Of a DNA stretch of 20,973 nucleotides, positions 15,799-20,973 are shown in pieces; position 1 is the stretch's first letter; each line of letters starts with the position of its first letter. The stretch comes from CAZJRB01 sp964547995 (lineage in GTDB: Bacteria > Planctomycetota > Planctomycetia > Pirellulales > Thermoguttaceae). The DNA lies in the NCBI GenBank assembly GCA_964547995.1, contig CAZJRB010000123.1, forward strand, positions 1-20,973. The letters are read 5' to 3'. The notes under the pieces are model-generated. The model did not search any database. It saw only the letters and a list, made by a program, of their open reading frames with translations, and was not told where the DNA came from. The position numbers and the translations under genes were made by a program.

Positions 15799-16718
15799 TC
15801 CTTTCCGCCGGCCTGAGCCCCGCGTGGCAACAGTTTCTCGTGTTCGATTCGTTTCGCTACGGCGAGGTGAACCGGGCACGGGAAGCACGCTGGTGCGTGG
15901 CGGGCAAAGTTTGCAACGCCGGCAACGCCGCACATCACCTCGGCGGCCCCAGCTTGACGCTCACCGTTGCCGGCGGGACGCCTTTGCCGGAAATGTCGCG
16001 GGAGTTCGAGGAGCTGGGCGTTCCCGCCCGGTGGATTGAAACCGAGGCCGCCACCCGCGTTTGCACGACGATCCTCGACGAGGCCGCCGGAACGATGACC
16101 GAGCTGGTCGAAAACGGCCGGCCGCTTAGGCCCTCGGAACTCGACGCCTACCGGGCCGCGTACCGCGAAGAAGTCGCCGAGGCGCAGGTCGCCGTCATCA
16201 TCGGTTCGTTGCCGGTCGGCACGCCCGATTCGTTCTATCGGGAATTGGTGGAGATGACGCCTTGCCCCGTGGTGGCCGATTGCCACGGCAAAGGGCTCAA
16301 CGCGGTCTTGGACCTGAAACCGTTCGTGGTCAAGCCGAACCGCGAGGAACTCGGTTTCACGGTGGGCTACCCGGTCGATGACGACGACCGGTTGATCGAC
16401 GCCATGCGGAGCCTCAACCGCCGGGGGGCACGGTGGGTCGTTATCACGCAAGGCCCCGGCCCCGTTTGGGCAAGCGGCGAGTCGAGCTTGTACCGTTTTC
16501 ATCCCCCGCCGGTTGCGAAGCCGGTCAACCCGATCGGGTGCGGCGACTCGGTGGCCGCCGGCATCGCCTGGGCAATCCGTGAAGGCCGCGACATGATCGA
16601 CGCGGTGAAGATCGGCATCGCCGCCGCAGGCGAAAACCTCCGGCACCTGCTGCCCGGCCGGCAAGATCCGGCGAAGGTGCAGGCCCGCGCCGAAAGAGTC
16701 CGCGTTGAAGAAGCATAA
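15795..16718 (+). CDS. PfkB-family sugar (phosphate) kinase, 1-phosphofructokinase/LacC-like
   Basis: A 307-residue ribokinase-family kinase. Motifs: AGKVCNAGNAAHHLGG (36-51, variant of the sugar-binding GGKGxNxA), GSLPVGTPDSFY (137-148), VVKPNREEL (178-186), and NPIGCGDSVAAGIAWA (245-260) with the anion hole and catalytic Asp251. The pattern fits the FruK/LacC branch, which phosphorylates fructose-1-phosphate or tagatose-6-phosphate, better than ribokinase. GTG start at 15795 overlaps the dehydrogenase stop as GTGA. The start is supported by MILSAGLSPAWQQ, the expected first strand. The substitutions in the first motif (Lys38 kept, second Gly missing) make the exact substrate uncertain. Confidence 0.88.
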   Translation: MILSAGLSPAWQQFLVFDSFRYGEVNRAREARWCVAGKVCNAGNAAHHLGGPSLTLTVAGGTPLPEMSREFEELGVPARWIETEAATRVCTTILDEAAGTMTELVENGRPLRPSELDAYRAAYREEVAEAQVAVIIGSLPVGTPDSFYRELVEMTPCPVVADCHGKGLNAVLDLKPFVVKPNREELGFTVGYPVDDDDRLIDAMRSLNRRGARWVVITQGPGPVWASGESSLYRFHPPPVAKPVNPIGCGDSVAAGIAWAIREGRDMIDAVKIGIAAAGENLRHLLPGRQDPAKVQARAERVRVEEA

Positions 16719-16921
16719 ATCGCCTACCATGTTTCGGAGCAACCGTAAGTCGGAGCAACCGTCCAAGTGGCCTGGTACCTGAACTGGCGGCTCGCGTGAG
16801 GAACCCGCGGCACCCCGCGCCCGGCAACCACATCCCGCCGGAACGAGTCGTTGTCAAACTATTCTTTCTTCCTGCGATTTTTCATGCGGTTGCGCTGAAC
16901 GGCTGAATTCAACGGCGGCGG

Positions 16922-17338
16922 CTATTGGTTCGTCAGCGTCTCGCCAATCGAATCCTCATTGGAAATTCCCATCGAAAAGTGCCACTGAACGATCTTCCAG
17001 TCATCCTCCTCCTTTTGGAAAACCGCTGTCAACCGGAGCGGTATTTCCGTGCCGTCCGGCAGCTCGAGCGTGGGCCGGCCCGCTACCCAACCGATCGAAC
17101 CGTCACGATAGGCTTGGGGGGTGTCTGCCAGGACCTGAAATCCACCCGTTTCTTCAAGCTGGGCCTTGAACACCCTCGTAATGGCAGCGTAACCGGTCCA
17201 CCATTCCGCCGGGTCAGTGCCTATCGCCAGCACGCCGTCCTTTTGCGAGAAGCAGCGTTCGAAAAATGAATAGTCTCCACTGGATAGGGCCTCGCAAATC
17301 CGGAGATAAAGCCCTTTCAACTCGGTCGATTGTTCCAT
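16922..17338 (-). CDS. NTF2/SnoaL-like protein
   Basis: A 138-residue protein of the cone-shaped NTF2-like fold, shown by the helix YLRICEALSSGDYSFFERCF, the strand DGVLAIGTDPAEWWTGY, and the C-terminal pair RLTAVFQKEEDDWKIVQWHFSMG. SnoaL/DUF4440-type relatives include isomerases, hydratases and binding proteins, so no reaction can be assigned. I chose ATG 17338 because GAGGGA lies about 7 nt before it; the frame also opens from 17410 but without an RBS. It stands alone. Confidence 0.82.
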   Translation of the reverse strand: MEQSTELKGLYLRICEALSSGDYSFFERCFSQKDGVLAIGTDPAEWWTGYAAITRVFKAQLEETGGFQVLADTPQAYRDGSIGWVAGRPTLELPDGTEIPLRLTAVFQKEEDDWKIVQWHFSMGISNEDSIGETLTNQ

Positions 17339-17612
17339 GGCTGGTCCCTCTTTGGCGATCCGATAAACTTCCCGATCCGCGATCGTATCAGAATCCGCGT
17401 GCCGGGGCAATCACACGTTGTCCGTGGGCCCGACCGGAAGCCGGCGGCCGCGTTTACCCCACCCCACACGGCTTGTGCCAAGCCGAAGGGAAGAAAAGGA
17501 AGAAAAGAGGCCAAGACCGGTTCTGGCAGCTTTTCTTTCCTGCATTTCTGACTCCTCCGGCGTAGTGGCGCCGCCAGTGAGAACCCTTGCTACTCGTCAA
17601 CCGGGGCGAGGT

Positions 17613-18044
17613 CTATCCGGCTCCCTGGCCACCGCCAAAATCCTCCGGCAACCCACCGACGATCCTGACCGTTTCCAGGCTCACCCACACTACCTGGCCG
17701 ATCAGGCGGACGATGTACTCGGGGTCGTCCGGGCGGTTCGGGTCGGAGGTGATGCCGGACCGCTTGTCGGTCTTCACGCAGTACTGGTCGATGACCCAGT
17801 CCAGGGCGGAGCGGTTGCCCAACCGATACTCAAAAACCTCCGGCGGGATGCCGCCGAGCGTCAGCGAGTCGTTGACCTTCAGTTGAGTCTTGTCCTTCGA
17901 GAGCCGCATCTTCTCAATGGCGTAGCTCAGCGGCACGTCGGGCGTTTCGAGCCAATCCAGCTCGTAGGGCTCCAGGTCTTCGTAGTCGAGGTGCAACCGG
18001 GCAGATGGCCGCTGGCGTTGCCGAAGTTCCCCAAAGCGCCACAC
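17613..18044 (-). pseudogene. C-terminal fragment of a type ISP restriction-modification enzyme
   Basis: A 143-residue open frame whose sequence matches the very end of type ISP (LlaBIII-like) fused restriction-modification enzymes: ARLHLDYEDLEPYELDW, YRLGNRSALDWVIDQY (73-88), KTDKRSGITSDPNR (91-104) and EYIVRLIGQVVWVSLETV. The full proteins are over 1000 residues long; the helicase, nuclease and methylase parts are missing. The codon before the first GTG is a stop (TAG), and homology begins only around residue 14, so the 5' end is a breakpoint rather than a real start. It should have no activity alone. Confidence 0.75.
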
Positions 18045-18171
18045 CTACCACGTCTGAGGGGGGGGCATGACACGACACTGGCACATTGACTAGGGTCGTT
18101 GCGATTTCTAAAGTGAAGTAGAATTGTGGTGCCATTCCCGTCCAGATTCTTGCACATGGAGGGAGAACAGA

Positions 18172-18417
18172 TTGAGCGGTACGGTTGCACACAGGAAACG
18201 CTTGCTACACGTCACTGCGGGAAATCTCCGGCAGAACCACCTCTACATCAACGGGCATTACGATTTCTTTCCCGACGATTACATCGGGCCGTCGCGCAAG
18301 TCAACGAACAGCACTTCGAGAGAAATCGAAATCGTTCTTGAAGGTCTGAAGGAAACCGTAAAGACGGGTCGAACTCCGACGAATCCCAGTGTTGACCGTT
18401 TTGCGCAAAACACGTAA
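18172..18417 (+). pseudogene. Short fragment resembling the N-terminus of a protein from DNA-modification loci
   Basis: An 81-residue frame beginning at TTG 18172 with GGAGGG 8 nt upstream. It reads HVTAGNLRQNHLYINGHY and FFPDDYIGPSRK, then EIEIVLEGLKETVKTG and a tail (RTPTNPSVDRFAQNT) that looks unrelated. I associate the first part with the start of longer bacterial proteins found beside DNA methylases, possibly a B3-like DNA-binding domain, but I cannot confirm this by search. The full-length relatives continue after ETVKT, so this is probably truncated at its 3' end. Its neighbour is another restriction-modification fragment. Confidence 0.5.
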
Positions 18418-18447
18418 AATAGCATTCTATTCGCCCGGAAGCCGACA

Positions 18448-18705
18448 ATGAGTTTCTTCCGCATTCTGTGGGACAACAAGGATGACCCGAATGGGAATGT
18501 GGAACATATTGCCGAACATGGGTTGGCGGTTGAGGATGTCGAAGAGGTGCTGGCCAATCCTACGAGCGAGGGTGTGAGCAAGTCGAGCGGGCTTCCGCTC
18601 GTTTGGGGTTATACTCGGGACGGGATTTACATTGTTGTGGTTTACCAGCAGATCGACGAAGAGATGATCCGGGTGGTCACGGCCTACCAGGTCGATGAGC
18701 CGTAG
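18448..18705 (+). CDS. BrnT/RelE-like small toxin candidate
   Basis: An 85-residue protein, FFRILWDNKDDPNGNVEHIAEHGLAVEDVEEVLANP, then GLPLVWGYTRDGIYIVVVYQ and IRVVTAYQVDEP. The pattern (WD..., N..HI.EHGL...DVEEVL, a central DG-turn, V..TAY at the end) resembles BrnT-type ribonuclease toxins and is widespread in planctomycetes and cyanobacteria. It is followed 11 bp later by an Xre-type HTH protein, the usual order of a type II toxin-antitoxin pair. RBS is weak (GGAAG). Catalytic residues cannot be named with confidence. Confidence 0.7.
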   Translation: MSFFRILWDNKDDPNGNVEHIAEHGLAVEDVEEVLANPTSEGVSKSSGLPLVWGYTRDGIYIVVVYQQIDEEMIRVVTAYQVDEP

Positions 18706-18716
18706 GAAGTAGAACG

Positions 18717-19037
18717 ATGGGTACCGAGAAGCCTAAGCGAGTTATCCGAGCGGAGCACTTGACCCCCGAGCAGGTTGCCCGCGACGAGGAGATCCGCCGC
18801 AAGGTGATGGAAGAGTTTCCGCCCTCTCATGCTGCGTCGGCGCCCGCATCCAATTCGCTCAGCGAGTCGCTACGAGAGGCCATCCGCCAAAGCGGCCGTT
18901 CGGAAACCCAGATAGCCCGCGATGCCCACATCTCCAGCTTGTTACTCCGCCGCTTCCTCTCCGCCGACCGCGACATCCCCATGGCCGCCGCCGACCGCCT
19001 GGCAAGCGTCTTGGGTCTGAAGCTGACGGTGGATTGA
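18717..19037 (+). CDS. Xre-family HTH protein, probable antitoxin
   Basis: A 106-residue protein. Residues about 1-35 are charged (EHLTPEQVARDEEIRRKVMEEF). A Ser/Ala linker follows, then an HTH domain from about 48: SLREAIRQSGRSETQIARDA, SLLLRRFLSADRDIPMAAADRLASVLGLKLTV. ATG with AGGAAG 7 nt upstream, 11 bp after the toxin candidate. The role as antitoxin and autorepressor is inferred from gene order and the two-part layout (charged arm plus HTH). Confidence 0.75.
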   Translation: MGTEKPKRVIRAEHLTPEQVARDEEIRRKVMEEFPPSHAASAPASNSLSESLREAIRQSGRSETQIARDAHISSLLLRRFLSADRDIPMAAADRLASVLGLKLTVD

Positions 19038-19380
19038 GCCGTTCGGGACGCGACAGGGGGCTGGGGGCTAGGGATTTGGGATTTCGAAAAGCAACATTTG
19101 GCAGGCTCGGCTCTCGTGTCCACATAACGAGGGGCGTTAATGGTCTGTTCCCATTGGCTAGGATCGCCAGCATCGGCATAGCGAGCTATAATAACCGTGC
19201 GATTTGTGTGAGAATTCTTCCAGATCGAACGAACGGTACAACGAACGAAATGCTGACGGGCAACTCGGGCTAAATGCAGTAAAGACGTAGCAGACTAGTT
19301 TGACCTGAAAATGCTCGTCAAATCGGGCAATTGTCTTGGATACTTCCGGCGATCTCGTGGATCTGGAGAAGTGATGTATC
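19038..19380. other. Intergenic region before the truncated HNH gene
   Basis: In these 343 bp I see no supported gene. A TATAAT stands at 19187-19192, but no good -35 lies at the right distance. The TTGGCT at 19154-19159 is too far away. A G-rich stretch follows the antitoxin stop (19050-19075). Confidence 0.4.
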
Positions 19381-19875
19381 ATGTCCACCCGTATACCCCA
19401 AAGACACGGTAAGTTTTGGACTCGCGATGAACTGATTTTGGCATTCGAGTTGTATTGCCGGATTCCGTTCAGAAAAACGAACACCAGAAACCCACAAGTT
19501 CAAGAGTTGGCAACCTTGCTGCAACGCTCCCCTGCCAGCATAGCACGGAAGCTTGGCAACTTCGGTTCATTTGATCCAAATCTGCGACGCCAGAATATAT
19601 CGGGGCTTAGCCATGCGGGGAACTCGGATCGTGAGGTATGGGACGAATTTCATTCGGACTGGAACCGGTTGGTTTTCGAGGCACACAAACTCAAGAGGAG
19701 TATAGGGCAGCAACGAAGTTGTCCGATGGAAACCACGTTTCCGACCGGGCCGACCGAACGAATGCGCTCCGTGAAACAACGAGTGCATCAATCTTTTTTT
19801 CGGCAGGCCGTTCTTAGCAGCTACAATAACACGTGTTGCATTACGGGGTTGATGGTTTCCGATAGAATACGTTGA
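19381..19875 (+). pseudogene. HNH-endonuclease family protein cut off before its catalytic domain
   Basis: A 164-residue frame matching the N-terminal specificity part of a known HNH-nuclease family: FWTRDELILAFELYCRIPF (12-30), NPQVQELATLLQRSPASIARKLGNFGSFDP (37-66), ISGLSHAGNSDREVWDEFHSDW (73-94). It ends FFRQAVLSSYNNTCCITGLMVSDRIR. In the family, FFR..VL.SY...C.ITGL is followed by the His-rich HNH motif (LVASHI...). Here that motif is absent in all three frames downstream, so this is a deletion or recombination junction rather than a simple frameshift. ATG 19381 has GGAG upstream. Without the HNH motif it should not cut DNA. Confidence 0.75.
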
Positions 19876-19910
19876 GCATATTCTTGAACTGGATCAAGGA
19901 GACGCAAGTG

Positions 19911-20171
19911 ATGCGGGATACAATAAGTATCGGGAGCTTAGTCGAGGAATATCGAACCTATGCTTCTGAATCAGGGATTCGCCGACCAGGGCGACCAACA
20001 GTGGACGAATCACAGAGACTTGTGAATACACTCATCGAATGGGGAGAATGGACGCCCGATGGAGCTGCTAGAGTTGTACGTCTCGCACAAGAATGTGGCG
20101 ATTTTCTATTGCGCGATGCGCTTGCATTGGCAGTGGCGCTCGGAGTCGAGGATGAAGGACCGGGATTTTGA
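19911..20171 (+). CDS. Small uncharacterised protein
   Basis: An 86-residue protein starting MRDTISIGSLVEEYRTY, with GRPTVDESQRLVNTLIEWG and a C-terminal segment TPDGAARVVRLAQECGDFLLRDALALAVALGVED. The C-terminal helical segment resembles small planctomycete hypotheticals I have no function for. ATG 19911 is preferred over the longer frame start at 19872 because AAGGAG (19896-19901) lies 9 nt before it. It sits directly after the truncated HNH gene and may be co-transcribed. Confidence 0.6.
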   Translation: MRDTISIGSLVEEYRTYASESGIRRPGRPTVDESQRLVNTLIEWGEWTPDGAARVVRLAQECGDFLLRDALALAVALGVEDEGPGF

Positions 20172-20256
20172 GTGTCGCGACGAAGCATTCCCTTTGATGC
20201 GAGTTCTGCTGAACACGGCGCAGGGTCTGGCATCTTGATCTGGTGACCGGTGGGAC

Positions 20257-20973
20257 ATGCGCCCGTTTGGGATCGTTGCAGGTATTCCGGAGTATGGGCG
20301 GCGAATTCGGCAGTTGAGGCGGGAAGAAGGCTACCAGATAGCCTCGGGGTCATCGCCGGACCCGGAGACCGGCATTGATCTGTCGCCGGATGAGTATGTT
20401 CTCGTGAGTGCCGAGCCGGACGCGAGCGCAGCGAGGCGCTGGCATATTGCCAATCGTATTCGGCGCGGTACCGGGGGCTCGAAACAGAAGATTTTGGCGT
20501 TCTTGAAAGAAAATGTCGGTAGGGTCGTAACGACCGAGGAACTTGCATACGTTGCAAAGGACAAAAGACAGTATGCAAGAAGGACCCAAGAACTTCGCAA
20601 TGAGGACGGTTATGCGGTTGCAACTCGTTTCACGGGACGGCCGGAACTAGCTGCGGGGCAGTATATCTTGCAATCCATCGAACGCATTGCAGAACCCCAC
20701 GATCGGCACATTCCCGAGACGGTTCAGAAAGCTGTCTATGAACGTGACCGGAACGCGTGCAAGGTGTGCGGGTGGACAACCGAACGTTGGTCTCAAGAAG
20801 ATCCTCGCATTCTCGAATTGCATCACTTGAAACATCACCAACATGGTGGCGAGAACGTTCCGCGTAATCTTATCGTGATCTGTAGCAAGTGTCACGACGA
20901 AGTCCATTCAGGCCAGCACGTTGACATCTTGAACAGGATCGACGCAGCACTATGTCGGACGTATTCTCAGTAG
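20257..20973 (+). CDS. HNH endonuclease with winged-helix-like repeats, N-terminus possibly lost
   Basis: A 238-residue protein. The C-terminal HNH nuclease domain (about 155-220) has zinc ligands Cys168/Cys171 and Cys209/Cys212, the catalytic pair in LELHH (His189/His190) and the motif GGENVPRNLIVICSKCHDEVH. Residues about 76-140 form a winged-helix-like unit: KQKILAFLKENVGRVVTTEEL, QYARRTQELRNEDGYAV. Residues 1-50 repeat only its second half (GIPEYGRRIRQLRREEGYQI), so the first unit lacks its N-terminal helices. An in-frame stop at 20236-20238 and the lack of a clear RBS support a 5' truncation; no other frame upstream supplies the missing part. Probable role: DNA restriction or homing-like cleavage. 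The nuclease domain itself looks intact. Confidence 0.75.
   Translation: MRPFGIVAGIPEYGRRIRQLRREEGYQIASGSSPDPETGIDLSPDEYVLVSAEPDASAARRWHIANRIRRGTGGSKQKILAFLKENVGRVVTTEELAYVAKDKRQYARRTQELRNEDGYAVATRFTGRPELAAGQYILQSIERIAEPHDRHIPETVQKAVYERDRNACKVCGWTTERWSQEDPRILELHHLKHHQHGGENVPRNLIVICSKCHDEVHSGQHVDILNRIDAALCRTYSQ

Noticed and set aside
15564..16766. 400-codon minus-strand frame
   Set aside because: It is antisense to the dehydrogenase and kinase, both of which have full catalytic motifs.
17460..17560. Purine-rich then pyrimidine-rich stretch as a terminator hairpin
   Set aside because: The AAGAAAAGG and CTTTTCTTTCC segments can pair only loosely and no clean stem with a T-run is visible.

Overview
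The window looks like a chromosomal segment of a planctomycete, probably of the Pirellulales or a related order. The evidence is a secreted giant protein with the N-terminal LEPR-XLL-type motif (LEPLEDRRLL), secreted PQQ-like beta-propeller and jelly-roll proteins, high GC, very short intergenic gaps inside operons, and palindromic intergenic repeats. No rRNA, tRNA or CRISPR array was seen.

Layout. (1) 1-4093, minus: a very large secreted protein that runs off the left edge. It has a caspase-fold (C13/legumain-like) peptidase domain, two Ig/cadherin-like modules and at least four near-identical golvesin/xanthan-lyase-CBM-like repeats. (2) 4094-4656: repeat-rich spacer with two inverted repeats. 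(3) 4657-8112, minus: three overlapping genes for an ABC exporter: a membrane-anchored protein, an ATPase and a 12-helix permease. (4) 8455-9936: a lipoprotein cyclophilin convergent with a small secreted protein, with a 163-bp IS5-like MITE between them that supplies the last codons of the second gene. (5) 10293-10535: a small zinc-ribbon protein with a good promoter candidate. (6) 10540-14224, minus: secreted HEAT/jelly-roll protein, secreted PQQ-like propeller and aroA, tightly packed as one probable operon. (7) 14225-14616: divergent intergenic region holding one MITE-like element nested inside another, with a clear 5-bp target duplication. (8) 14617-16718, plus: iron-type alcohol dehydrogenase and a PfkB sugar(-phosphate) kinase, translationally coupled by GTGA. 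(9) 16922-17338, minus: an NTF2/SnoaL-like protein. (10) 17613-20973: accessory region made largely of remnants: the C-terminal tail of a type ISP restriction-modification enzyme, a short fragment that may come from a DNA-modification locus, a toxin-antitoxin-like pair, an HNH-nuclease gene cut off just before its catalytic domain, a small orphan gene, and an HNH endonuclease with winged-helix-like repeats whose first repeat lacks its N-terminal half.

The left 17 kb is ordinary housekeeping and secreted-protein content, apart from the mobile palindromic repeats. The right 3.4 kb is a decaying defence island. I did not find a complete, clearly new system. The best leads are the nested MITEs, the peptidase-plus-repeat giant protein, and the broken HNH genes around two small uncharacterised ORFs.
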